15,370 nucleotides of DNA, taken from Acidobacteriota bacterium. Lineage in GTDB: Bacteria > Acidobacteriota > Vicinamibacteria > Vicinamibacterales > UBA2999. Shown here piece after piece: positions 6,819 through 14,757 of the stretch. The position numbers and the translations under genes were made by a program. Below the pieces are notes generated by a model. The model did not search any database. It saw nothing but the letters and a program-made list of their open reading frames with translations, and was not told the DNA's origin. The stretch is taken from the NCBI GenBank assembly GCA_020851835.1, contig JADZBZ010000025.1, forward strand, positions 1 through 15,370, written 5' to 3'. Position 1 is the first letter of the stretch. Every line of letters starts with the position of its first letter.

Positions 6819-9059
6819 GTGGATCGCGAACTGCTCATCGAACTCGGCACCGAAGAGCTGCCCGCCGGCTGGCTGCCGTCACTCAGCGGGGCCTTCGGCC
6901 TCACGCTCGAGGCGAGCCTGAAGGCCGCGCGATTGAGCGCGGACGGACCGGTCGAAACCTTCTCGACGCCCCGCCGCCTGACGGCTCGGTTCGCGCGGGT
7001 TTCCGAGCGCCAGACCGACCTCGAGGAGGTGGTGACCGGCCCGCCCGTGAGCGCGGCCTTCGACGGCGCCGGTCTGCCCACGCCGGCGGCCATCGGGTTC
7101 GCCCGCAAGCAGGGCGTGGAGGTGTCGGCCCTGGAGCGGCTCGAAGTCCCCGACAGGAAGGGCGTCTACCTGGCCGTGCGAAAGCATCAGCGCGGCAAGG
7201 CGGCGGTGGACGTGCTGCCGGGTGTGCTGACGGCGGCACTGCGCGGGCTGTCGTTCCCCAGGCAGATGCGCTGGGACGCGATGCTCGACGACGGAAAGGG
7301 CGATCTGCCGTTCGGCCGTCCGATCCGATGGATCGTCTTTCTCTACGGCGGGCGGGTCGTGCCGTTCTCCATCGGACGCACGCCGAACGCGCAAGGCGGT
7401 CTCGTCCAGGACGTGCGCTCGGGCAGCGTCACCTACGGCCATCGCTTCCTCGCCACCAGCGGTCGCCCGGGCCGCGCGGTCAAGGTGAAGGGCTTCGACG
7501 ACTACCGCAAGCGGCTGGCCGAGCACTTCGTGGTGCTCGACCGCGACGAGCGTCACAGCCGCATCGCGCGCGAACTCGACGTCGAAGCTCGGCGGCGCGG
7601 AGGCCGCATCGCCACGGCGCTGATCGGCCAGGCCCTGTTGCAGGAGGTTCCGGATCTCGTCGAGTACCCGTTCGTGCTGTCGGGCCGCTTCGCCGAGGAG
7701 TTTCTCGAGTTGCCGGACGAAGTCCTGGCGACGACGATGATTCATCATCAGCACTTCTTTCCCGTGGTGAGCGACCAGGGCCGGCTCCTGCCCGTGTTCC
7801 TGGCCGTGCTCAACACGGAGCCCGACAAGCCCGAGGTGGTCTCGCGCAACCTCGAACGCGTGCTGACGGCGCGACTGCGCGACGCGCGTTTCTTTTGGGA
7901 TGCTGACCGCCGGCAGGGGCTCGACGCCTTTGTCCGGCGTCTGGACACGGTGCTGTTTCACAAGAATCTGGGCACCTACCAGCACAAGGCCGATCGCGTG
8001 AGCCGCCTCGCCGCCTGGATCTGTGAAGACGTGCTCGGCCAACCTGGCCTCGCCGCCGACGCGGCCGAGGCCGGACGCCTCTGCAAGGCCGACCTGGCCA
8101 CCGACATGGTGCGGGAGCTCACCGAACTGCAGGGCACCATGGGGGGCATCTACGCGCGCGAGGACGGGCGTCCGGAATCGGTGTGGAAGGCGGTCTACTA
8201 CCACTACCTGCCGCACGGTGTGGAGGCAGACGCGCCGCCGGGCCGCGCGCAACTGGGCGCGGCGGAGGTGACCTGGGCCGCCGTGTCGCTGGCGGACAAG
8301 CTCGATACGCTGGCCGGCATGTTCGCGGCTGGCGAGCGGCCAACCGGCTCGCGGGATCCGTACGGCCTGCGTCGCGCGGCGCAGGGCGTGGTGCGGACGC
8401 TGATGGACCTGCCTGAGTTGACCGGCCTGGAGACGCGTGTGACCCTCGGTGAGCTGATTGGGAAGGCCGCCGAGCCGTTTGCGGCCTCCGGCCAGTCAGG
8501 CTTCGACCCCGAGGCCTTGGCGGGCCTGTGGGTCTTCCTCGCCGATCGCGTGCGATCGGTGGCCGAACAACGGGGGAACCACGTCCGCAACGTGAGGGCC
8601 GTCACGCACGGCGCCGCGGACGGCTGGAGCCCGCTCACGATCAGGCGCCGCCTGGCCGTGCTGCCGGAAGTGACCGGTTCTCCGGAATTCGTTCAACTGG
8701 CGTCCACCTTCAAGCGCGTGCGCAATATCGCAAGGAATCTATCCCTCGAGCGATTCCGCTTTCTGGAGACGACCGAAGCCCCGATGACACTGCGCGAAGA
8801 CGCCGAACTCACGCTTCGCGATGAAATCGCCGCCCGGCGCCCGGTGATCGAGAAGGCCGTCGCTGACGGGCACGGCTACCGCGAGGCATTCGGCGAGGCG
8901 GCCAAGTTCGGCCCGACGGTCGCCAGGTTCTTCGATGACGTTCTGGTGATGGCCGACGACGAGGGGTTGAGGGAGTCGCGGCTCCGCCTGATGGCACAGC
9001 TCGAAAGCCTCATCCTCGAGCTGGCGGATCCGTCCGAGATGGTGCAAGACGAAGCCTAA
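6819..9059 (+). CDS. glyS: Glycyl-tRNA synthetase beta subunit
   Basis: The protein has 746 residues, somewhat longer than the 689 of E. coli. The N-terminus LLIELGTEELPAGWL is the GlyS signature. Further family segments are FGRPIRWIVFLYGG, a conserved region near 342 (SRNLERVLTARLRDARFFW), and the HD-like region around 422-445 (KADLATDMVRELTELQG). The C-terminal DALR-type anticodon-binding domain has FKRVRNIARNLS near 631. The subunit recognises and binds tRNA-Gly and completes the alpha2beta2 synthetase. The GTG start at 6819 lies 22 bases after glyQ and has GGGAG at 6803-6807, 11 bases upstream. No T-box or other leader fits in this gap. Confidence 0.97.
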   Translation: MDRELLIELGTEELPAGWLPSLSGAFGLTLEASLKAARLSADGPVETFSTPRRLTARFARVSERQTDLEEVVTGPPVSAAFDGAGLPTPAAIGFARKQGVEVSALERLEVPDRKGVYLAVRKHQRGKAAVDVLPGVLTAALRGLSFPRQMRWDAMLDDGKGDLPFGRPIRWIVFLYGGRVVPFSIGRTPNAQGGLVQDVRSGSVTYGHRFLATSGRPGRAVKVKGFDDYRKRLAEHFVVLDRDERHSRIARELDVEARRRGGRIATALIGQALLQEVPDLVEYPFVLSGRFAEEFLELPDEVLATTMIHHQHFFPVVSDQGRLLPVFLAVLNTEPDKPEVVSRNLERVLTARLRDARFFWDADRRQGLDAFVRRLDTVLFHKNLGTYQHKADRVSRLAAWICEDVLGQPGLAADAAEAGRLCKADLATDMVRELTELQGTMGGIYAREDGRPESVWKAVYYHYLPHGVEADAPPGRAQLGAAEVTWAAVSLADKLDTLAGMFAAGERPTGSRDPYGLRRAAQGVVRTLMDLPELTGLETRVTLGELIGKAAEPFAASGQSGFDPEALAGLWVFLADRVRSVAEQRGNHVRNVRAVTHGAADGWSPLTIRRRLAVLPEVTGSPEFVQLASTFKRVRNIARNLSLERFRFLETTEAPMTLREDAELTLRDEIAARRPVIEKAVADGHGYREAFGEAAKFGPTVARFFDDVLVMADDEGLRESRLRLMAQLESLILELADPSEMVQDEA

Positions 9060-9061
9060 GC

Positions 9062-9066
9062 AGGAG
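9062..9066 (+). promoter_or_regulatory. Ribosome-binding site AGGAG supporting the long PPDK start
   Basis: AGGAG lies 12 bases before ATG 9079, with a second GA-rich stretch (GAGAG, 9070-9074) closer in. In-frame GTG codons near the start of the conserved PPDK domain (9196 and 9208) have GGAG at 9191-9194 and AAAGGG at 9201-9206, but at poor spacing. The basic N-terminal tail is therefore probably translated. Confidence 0.5.
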
Positions 9067-9078
9067 CACGAGAGACCC

Positions 9079-11916
9079 ATGGCAAAGAAGATTCAGAAGA
9101 AGAAGGCGGCGCCAGCGAAGAAGGCGTCTCCCAAGGCGGCGAAGCGTGTCGGGGCCTCGGCTGCCAGGAAGGCGACCGCGCCGGCCCGCGGGAGTGTGAG
9201 AAAGGGCGTGGCGAAGTACGTCTATTTCTTCGGTCAGGGCAAGGCCGAAGGCGACCGGTACATGAAGGACACGCTCGGCGGCAAGGGCTCCGGCCTGGCC
9301 GAGATGACCAACGCCGGCCTCCCGGTGCCGCCCGGGTTCACGATTTCGACCGACGCATGCAATCTCTATTACAGGCTGGGCGGGAAGCTCCCGCCCGCCA
9401 TCGATGCGGAAATCGCCGCGCACCTCAAGCGGCTCGAAAAGGCGGCGGGCGCGACGCTGGGCTCGACCGAGAACCCCTTGCTCGTTTCCGTGCGGTCGGG
9501 CGCCAAGTTCTCGATGCCCGGCATGATGGACACCATTCTCAACCTCGGGCTGAACGACGGCGCCGTCGAGGGGCTGAAGTGCCGGACGTCGAACGGCCGC
9601 TTTGCCCTCGACAGCTACCGGCGCTTCATCCAGATGTTCGGCTCGGTGGTGCTCGAGATTCCGAAGTCGGCTTTCGAGCACGAGTTCGAATCCGTGAAGA
9701 AGGCGCGGGGCGCGGCGCTCGACACGGATCTGGACGAGGCCGCGCTGGCCGGGGTCGTCAAGGCCTACAAGGCGGTGGTGCAGAAGCACTCCGGCAAGCC
9801 GTTCCCACAGGATCCGGACGACCAGCTCCGCATGGCCCGCAATGCCGTGTTCCGCTCGTGGAACAATCCGCGCGCGAAGGAATACCGCCGCATCTACGAT
9901 ATCCCCGACTCAATCGGTACGGCCGTCAACGTCCAGATGATGGTGTTCGGCAACACGGGCGACCGATCGGGGACCGGCGTAGGCTTCACGCGCAACCCGG
10001 CCACGGGCGCGAAAGAGTTCTTCGGCGAGTTCCTAATCAACGCGCAGGGCGAAGACGTGGTGGCGGGCATCCGGACGCCGCAGCCCATCAGCGAGCTCGA
10101 GAAGGTGATGCCGAAGGCGTACGCGCAGTTGCGGCAGATCACCTCGCGCCTCGAGCGCCACTACAAGGACATCCAGGACTTCGAGTTCACCATCCAGGAC
10201 GACCGCCTGTACATGCTGCAGACGCGCAACGGCAAGCGCACCGGCTACGCGGCGGTGATCATTGCGACCGACCTGGTGAAGGAGCGATTGATCACACCGA
10301 AGGAGGCGCTGCTCATCGTCGATCCCGAGGCGCTGTCGCAGTTGCTGGCGCCGGGATTCGACCCGGCCGAGTGGAAGCGCATTCCCGTGGCCGCCAAGGG
10401 GCTGCCCGCTTCCCCGGGAGCCGCCTGCGGCCAGGTGGTGTTTTCCGCCGACGATGCGGTGGGCTGGTCGAACCAGGGCAAGCCTGTGGTGCTCGTGCGG
10501 CGCGAGACGGTGCCGGACGACATCCACGGCATGTGGGTGTCGCAGGGTGTGCTCACCGCGACCGGGGGGATGACCTCGCACGCAGCGGTCGTCGGCCGCC
10601 AGATGGGCAAGCCCTCCATCGTCGGGGCGGGGGATCTGGTGATCGACGAGCACCGCAAGCACTTCACGGTCAACGGACAGACGGTGAAGGAGGGCGACTG
10701 GGTGGCCTTCGACGGGCTCACCGGTGAGGTGAAGATCGCCCGGGTTTCATCGCATCCGAGTGAGATTCTGCAGGTGGTGTCCGGGAAGATGGCGCCGGAG
10801 CAGTCGGACATCTTCGGGCGATTCAACCAGGTGCTCACCTGGGCCGACAAGTTCCGCCGCCTGGGCGTGCGGGCCAATGCCGACCAGCCCGACCAGGCCG
10901 AGCTGGCTTACAAGTTCGGCGCGCGCGGGATCGGGCTGTGCCGTACCGAGCACATGTTCTTCGGCGAGGGACGCATTCCGATCGTCCAGCGGATGATTCT
11001 GGCGGAGCGCGAGGAGGATAGGCGGGCGGCGCTTGCCGAGTTGCTGCCGATGCAGCGCGAAGACTTCTACAGCGTCTTCAAGGCGATGCGCGGCTCGCCG
11101 GTCACGATTCGGACCATCGATCCACCGCTGCACGAGTTCCTGCCGAAGCGCGAAGATCTCATGGTCGAAATCGCGACGATGGAGGCGAAGGGGCAGTCGG
11201 GCCGGGCGCTGGAGGAGAAGAAGCGCCTGCTGGCGCGCGTGGAGCAACTCCACGAGTTCAACCCCATGCTCGGGCACCGCGGCGTACGGCTCGGCATCAC
11301 GTACCCGGAAATCACCGAGATGCAGGTACGGGCCATCATGGAGGCCGCCTGCCGCCTCAACAAGGAAGGCCTCAAGATCGTGCCCGAGATCATGATCCCG
11401 CTGGTCGGGCTCGTGAAGGAGCTCCGGGACCAGAAGACGGTGGTCGATCGCGTGGCCGCCGCGGTGATGAAGGAGCAGGGCATCAAGATCAAGTATCTGG
11501 TCGGCACCATGATCGAGGTGCCGCGCGGTGCCCTGACCGCCGACGAGGTGGCCGCGGAGGCGCAGTTCTTCTCGTTCGGAACCAACGACCTGACGCAGCT
11601 GACCTTCGGCTTCTCACGCGACGACGCGGGCAAGTTCCTGCGCGTGTACCAGGAGAAGAAGATCCTGGACAAGGACCCGTTCGCCACCTTCGATGCCGCC
11701 GGCGTCGGACAACTGGTGGCGATCGGCGTAGAGAAGGGACGCGCCGCCCGTCCCGACCTGAAGCTGGGCATCTGCGGTGAGCACGGTGGAGACCCGGCCT
11801 CGGTACACTTCTTCCACGGGGTCGGGCTCGACTACGTCAGCGCGTCGCCGTATCGCGTGCCGGTGGCGCGGCTGGCGGCCGCGCAGGCGGCGCTCAGCGT
11901 AAAGGTGGGAGACTAG
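9079..11916 (+). CDS. ppdK: Pyruvate, phosphate dikinase with basic N-terminal tail
   Basis: This 945-residue enzyme interconverts pyruvate + ATP + Pi with PEP + AMP + PPi. Residues 1-46 form a tail with 12 Lys, 4 Arg, 14 Ala and no acidic residue. The conserved enzyme starts at KYVYFFGQGKAEGDRYM. The ATP-grasp part includes GGKGSGLAEM (68-77) and SVRSGAKFSMPGMMDT near 137-152. The phosphohistidine domain has TGGMTSHAAVVGRQMGKP with catalytic H501 and the adjacent regulatory-type T499. The PEP/pyruvate barrel has SFGTNDLTQLTFGFSRDD and LGICGEHGGDP with catalytic C899. H501 corresponds to H455 of the Clostridium symbiosum enzyme, an offset equal to the tail. The gene follows glyS by 19 bases, probably in one operon. 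No PPDK regulatory kinase gene is in the window. Confidence 0.97.
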   Translation: MAKKIQKKKAAPAKKASPKAAKRVGASAARKATAPARGSVRKGVAKYVYFFGQGKAEGDRYMKDTLGGKGSGLAEMTNAGLPVPPGFTISTDACNLYYRLGGKLPPAIDAEIAAHLKRLEKAAGATLGSTENPLLVSVRSGAKFSMPGMMDTILNLGLNDGAVEGLKCRTSNGRFALDSYRRFIQMFGSVVLEIPKSAFEHEFESVKKARGAALDTDLDEAALAGVVKAYKAVVQKHSGKPFPQDPDDQLRMARNAVFRSWNNPRAKEYRRIYDIPDSIGTAVNVQMMVFGNTGDRSGTGVGFTRNPATGAKEFFGEFLINAQGEDVVAGIRTPQPISELEKVMPKAYAQLRQITSRLERHYKDIQDFEFTIQDDRLYMLQTRNGKRTGYAAVIIATDLVKERLITPKEALLIVDPEALSQLLAPGFDPAEWKRIPVAAKGLPASPGAACGQVVFSADDAVGWSNQGKPVVLVRRETVPDDIHGMWVSQGVLTATGGMTSHAAVVGRQMGKPSIVGAGDLVIDEHRKHFTVNGQTVKEGDWVAFDGLTGEVKIARVSSHPSEILQVVSGKMAPEQSDIFGRFNQVLTWADKFRRLGVRANADQPDQAELAYKFGARGIGLCRTEHMFFGEGRIPIVQRMILAEREEDRRAALAELLPMQREDFYSVFKAMRGSPVTIRTIDPPLHEFLPKREDLMVEIATMEAKGQSGRALEEKKRLLARVEQLHEFNPMLGHRGVRLGITYPEITEMQVRAIMEAACRLNKEGLKIVPEIMIPLVGLVKELRDQKTVVDRVAAAVMKEQGIKIKYLVGTMIEVPRGALTADEVAAEAQFFSFGTNDLTQLTFGFSRDDAGKFLRVYQEKKILDKDPFATFDAAGVGQLVAIGVEKGRAARPDLKLGICGEHGGDPASVHFFHGVGLDYVSASPYRVPVARLAAAQAALSVKVGD

Positions 11917-11928
11917 GGCCGCGTAGCA

Positions 11929-11983
11929 GGACCGGAACGAGCGGCGCCGCGCCGGCAACCGGCGCCTGCTCGCCCTCCGGTCC
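11929..11983 (+). repeat. Large segmented inverted repeat between ppdK and corA (possible terminator or leader hairpin)
   Basis: Three nested arm pairs are seen. GGACCGGA (11929-11936) pairs with TCCGGTCC (11976-11983). GAGC (11939-11942) pairs with GCTC (11968-11971). GCGCCGG (11949-11955) pairs with CCGGCGC (11959-11965) around a 3-base CAA loop. All are perfect within each arm, with internal loops or bulges between them. The structure starts 12 bases after the ppdK stop and ends 12 bases before the corA ATG. There is no T-tract, so it is not a classical intrinsic terminator. It could stop or attenuate transcription with a factor, protect the ppdK mRNA end, or shape the corA leader. Confidence 0.6.
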
Positions 11984-11995
11984 CGGCCTGGCGTC

Positions 11996-12961
11996 ATGAC
12001 CCGCTTCTTCGTGCATCGGAACGGCGCGACGGCGCAGGCCGACGCACTCGACCGCGCGTGGCTGTCGCCGGACAGCGGCGTGGTGGTTTGGGCCGACTTC
12101 GCCGAGCCGACGGCCGACGAGGGCCGGCTGCTGACCGACGTCTTCGGGTTCCACGAGCTGGCCGTGGAATCCGCCCTGCAGCGCGAAGCCCACCCGAAGG
12201 TGGAGTCCTACGGCAGCTATTTGTACCTGGTGCTCCATGGCATCAATTTCCAGAGCGACCAGCACCTCTTCGACACGCACGACACGGATTTCTTCGTCGG
12301 CCCGGGCTATCTGGTGACGGTGCACGACGGTCGGCGGCGCAGCATCGCCCACGTCGCCGAACTCTGCGGGCGCACGGGCCACATCCTCGCCGAGGGCCCG
12401 GTGGCGCTGCTGCATCGCATCGTGGACACGATGGTGGATCACTACCGGCCCGAGTACGACGAGCTCGAGGACCGCCTGGACGACATCGAGAAGGCAGTCA
12501 TCCAGTCGCGCGGGTCGGAGCTGATGGGCGACATCCTCGCCGTCAAGCGCGATATCTCGATGCTGCGGCGCATTGTCGTGCCTCAGCGCGACGCCGTGGG
12601 CCGGCTCGCCCGCCGGGAATTCGAGATCATCAACCAGGAGATGGCCTACCGCTTCCGGGACGTCTACGATCAGTTCGCGCGGATGGCCGAGGATGCCATC
12701 GTGTTCCAGGACCGCGTCACGGGCATCCTCGACGCCCACCTGGCCAGCGTGTCGAACCGCCTGGCCGACGTCTCACGCCTGTTGGCGGTGATTGCGACGC
12801 TCTTCGGACCGCTCACGGTCATCACGGGTCTCTTCGGCATGAACGTGCCGCTGCCCAGCCTGGTCGGAAGCGGTACGGCCCAGTTCTGGGAGATCCTGGC
12901 CGTGATGCTCCTGTCGTGCGGCGGCATGTACTGGTGGTTCCGGAGGGCGGGATGGCTCTAG
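11996..12961 (+). CDS. corA: CorA-family Mg2+/Co2+ transport protein
   Basis: The protein has 321 residues and CorA architecture. The N-terminal cytoplasmic alpha/beta domain runs to about 150, with HPKVESYGSYLYLVLHG as the recognisable segment. A long helical stalk covers about 145-265. Two C-terminal membrane segments are at about 260-280 and 298-315. The signature GMN is at 281-283, followed by VPLP, at the mouth of the pore after the first membrane helix. CorA is a pentameric inner-membrane channel for Mg2+ and Co2+. There is no Shine-Dalgarno match directly upstream of ATG 11996; the leader is dominated by a hairpin. Only 19 bases separate it from mutL. It is the third Mg2+/Co2+-related family in the window. 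Substrate choice within the family (Mg2+, Co2+, or Zn2+ efflux in ZntB) cannot be settled from sequence, but GMN favours CorA proper. Confidence 0.93.
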   Translation: MTRFFVHRNGATAQADALDRAWLSPDSGVVVWADFAEPTADEGRLLTDVFGFHELAVESALQREAHPKVESYGSYLYLVLHGINFQSDQHLFDTHDTDFFVGPGYLVTVHDGRRRSIAHVAELCGRTGHILAEGPVALLHRIVDTMVDHYRPEYDELEDRLDDIEKAVIQSRGSELMGDILAVKRDISMLRRIVVPQRDAVGRLARREFEIINQEMAYRFRDVYDQFARMAEDAIVFQDRVTGILDAHLASVSNRLADVSRLLAVIATLFGPLTVITGLFGMNVPLPSLVGSGTAQFWEILAVMLLSCGGMYWWFRRAGWL

Positions 12962-12980
12962 GAAGCGCGGCCGGCTAGGG

Positions 12981-14741
12981 ATGGGCCGCATCACCCGGCT
13001 ACCGGACGACCTGGCGAACCAGATTGCGGCCGGCGAGGTCGTCGAGCGGCCCGCCTCGGTCATCAAGGAGCTCGTTGAGAACGCGATTGACGCCGAGGCC
13101 ACTCGGCTCACCATCACCATCGAGTACGGCGGCAAGAAGCTGATCCGAATCGAGGACGACGGCATCGGCATGGATCCCGACGACGCGCGATTGAGCCTCG
13201 AGCGTCACGCCACGAGCAAGATCCGGCGCGCCGACGACCTGGGCGCCATCGTGACGCTGGGCTTCCGGGGCGAGGCGTTGCCGTCGATGGCCTCGGTTTC
13301 GCGCTTTCGGCTCCGCACGCGCGCACGAGGCGCCACCAGCGGCACCGACATTCGCGTAAACGCCGGGGTGCTCGAGTCGGTGATGGAGGCAGGCGGGCCA
13401 GAGGGCACCCTGGTTGAGGTCGCCGACCTCTTCCACAACCTCCCGGCCCGTCGTAAGTTCCTCAAGTCGGACGCCGGCGAGAGCGCGCAGATTTCCCGCA
13501 CCGTCACGCAGTTGGCGCTGTGCTACCCGGCCGTGGGCTTCTTGCTCGTCAACGCCGGGCGGAAGGTGCTGTCCTGTCCGCCGGTGCGTTCGGTCTCAGA
13601 CCGGCTCTATCAGCTCTACGGCGATCGGCCCGACCTGGTGGAAGTGGGCCGAGAGTCGTCCGGCCTGCGCGTGTCCGGATACATCGCGGCGCTGGCCGAG
13701 CGCGGCCCGACCCGGGGCCCGCAGCACGTCTTCGTCAACCGCCGCATCGTGAAGGACAAGACGATTGCCCACGCCATCTTCGACGCCTACAGCGTCGCCT
13801 CGAACCGCGAGCGCAGCCCCGAAGTGCACCTGTTCGTGGAGGTGCCGCCCGACCGGGTGGACGTCAACGTGCATCCGACCAAGGCCGAGGTGCGGTTCCG
13901 GGAGCAGTCGCTCGTCCACGAAATCGTGCGCCGGGCGGTGGGCGACGCGCTGGAGCGCGAGGCGGCGCCTGAGCTGATGTTGCGTCCGTCCGGCGTGGAG
14001 CCCGGCCGCCCCGTCGGACAGAGCATTCCCGGCATCCTGGGCGGCGGCGTGTACACCTCGCGATGGGCGCCACCCCGACCGGACGGCCTCGACGCGCCGG
14101 CTGGGATCCCACCCGCCGCGGTGTTCGACCAGCCGCGCGCGGCGGCGGCGTCCGGGCCCGGCCTGCGACCGCTCATCCCGCTCGGGCAGTTCCGCGACAC
14201 GTTCATCGTCGCCATCGACGATGAGGGTATCGCGATCATCGATCAGCACGTCGCGCACGAGCGGGTATTGTTCGAGCGCATCATGCAGCGCCTGACGGAG
14301 CGGCCGCTCGAGAGCCAGCGCCTGCTGATGCCCATCGTTCTCGACCTGGGGCCGCCCGAACGTGAGGCCCTGGTGATGCGGGCCGAGGTCCTTCAGCGAT
14401 TCGGGTTCGACATCGAGGACTTCGGTGGTGATGCGATCAAAGTGTCGGCCATCCCGGCGCTGCTGCCACGCGGGGAGTGCGACGCGGCGCTCAGGGCGCT
14501 GGCCGACGACCTGGAGGGCCTCGACCGGGGGTTGGCCCTGGAGGAAGGCCTCAAGCGCATCGCCGCGCTCACGGCCTGCCACGCGGCGGTGAAGGCGAAC
14601 TACCCGCTGACCTTCGAGAAGATGGCGCACATCCTGGACGAACTGGCGGCCACCGCCTACTCGACGGTCTGCCCGCATGGCCGGCCGGTGATGCTGCGCC
14701 TCACACGGCGCGAGATCGAGAAGAACTTCGAGCGAATCTAA
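12981..14741 (+). CDS. mutL: DNA mismatch repair protein MutL (endonuclease type)
   Basis: The protein has 586 residues. The GHKL ATPase domain is complete: NQIAAGEVVERPASVIKELVENAIDA, in which E30 and N34 are catalytic and Mg-binding, then EDDGIGM (D59), and GFRGEAL (94-100). The transducer domain follows to about 335, including VFVNRRIVKDK and VDVNVHPTKAEVRF. A Pro/Ala/Gly-rich linker covers about 335-395. The C-terminal dimerisation domain has DQHVAHERVLFE (421-432), ACHAAVKAN (from A532) and CPHGRP (564-569). These fit the metal-binding motifs of MutL proteins that nick DNA themselves, as in bacteria without MutH. The usual DQHA is DQHV here. The ATG at 12981 gives the standard N-terminus. 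The neighbour upstream is corA, with a 19-base gap. Confidence 0.97.
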   Translation: MGRITRLPDDLANQIAAGEVVERPASVIKELVENAIDAEATRLTITIEYGGKKLIRIEDDGIGMDPDDARLSLERHATSKIRRADDLGAIVTLGFRGEALPSMASVSRFRLRTRARGATSGTDIRVNAGVLESVMEAGGPEGTLVEVADLFHNLPARRKFLKSDAGESAQISRTVTQLALCYPAVGFLLVNAGRKVLSCPPVRSVSDRLYQLYGDRPDLVEVGRESSGLRVSGYIAALAERGPTRGPQHVFVNRRIVKDKTIAHAIFDAYSVASNRERSPEVHLFVEVPPDRVDVNVHPTKAEVRFREQSLVHEIVRRAVGDALEREAAPELMLRPSGVEPGRPVGQSIPGILGGGVYTSRWAPPRPDGLDAPAGIPPAAVFDQPRAAAASGPGLRPLIPLGQFRDTFIVAIDDEGIAIIDQHVAHERVLFERIMQRLTERPLESQRLLMPIVLDLGPPEREALVMRAEVLQRFGFDIEDFGGDAIKVSAIPALLPRGECDAALRALADDLEGLDRGLALEEGLKRIAALTACHAAVKANYPLTFEKMAHILDELAATAYSTVCPHGRPVMLRLTRREIEKNFERI

Positions 14742-14757
14742 TCGAGACTAGCGCTCG
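14729..14757. terminator. Weak hairpin covering both convergent stop codons
   Basis: CGAGCG (14729-14734) pairs with CGCTCG (14752-14757), and inside it TCT (14737-14739) can pair with AGA (14745-14747). The structure spans the TAA of mutL (14739-14741) and the complement of the rarA TAG (14748-14750). It lacks T-tracts on either side. It could act as a modest bidirectional terminator, but the evidence is thin. Confidence 0.2.

Noticed and set aside
6879..8252. Antisense open frame of 457 codons opposite glyS
   Set aside because: Shadow of glyS; low-information His/Arg-rich composition and no plausible start signal.
12058..12978. Out-of-frame + strand open frame of 306 codons over corA
   Set aside because: Frame-shifted shadow of corA with Arg/Pro/Gly-rich composition; the corA frame carries the GMN signature.
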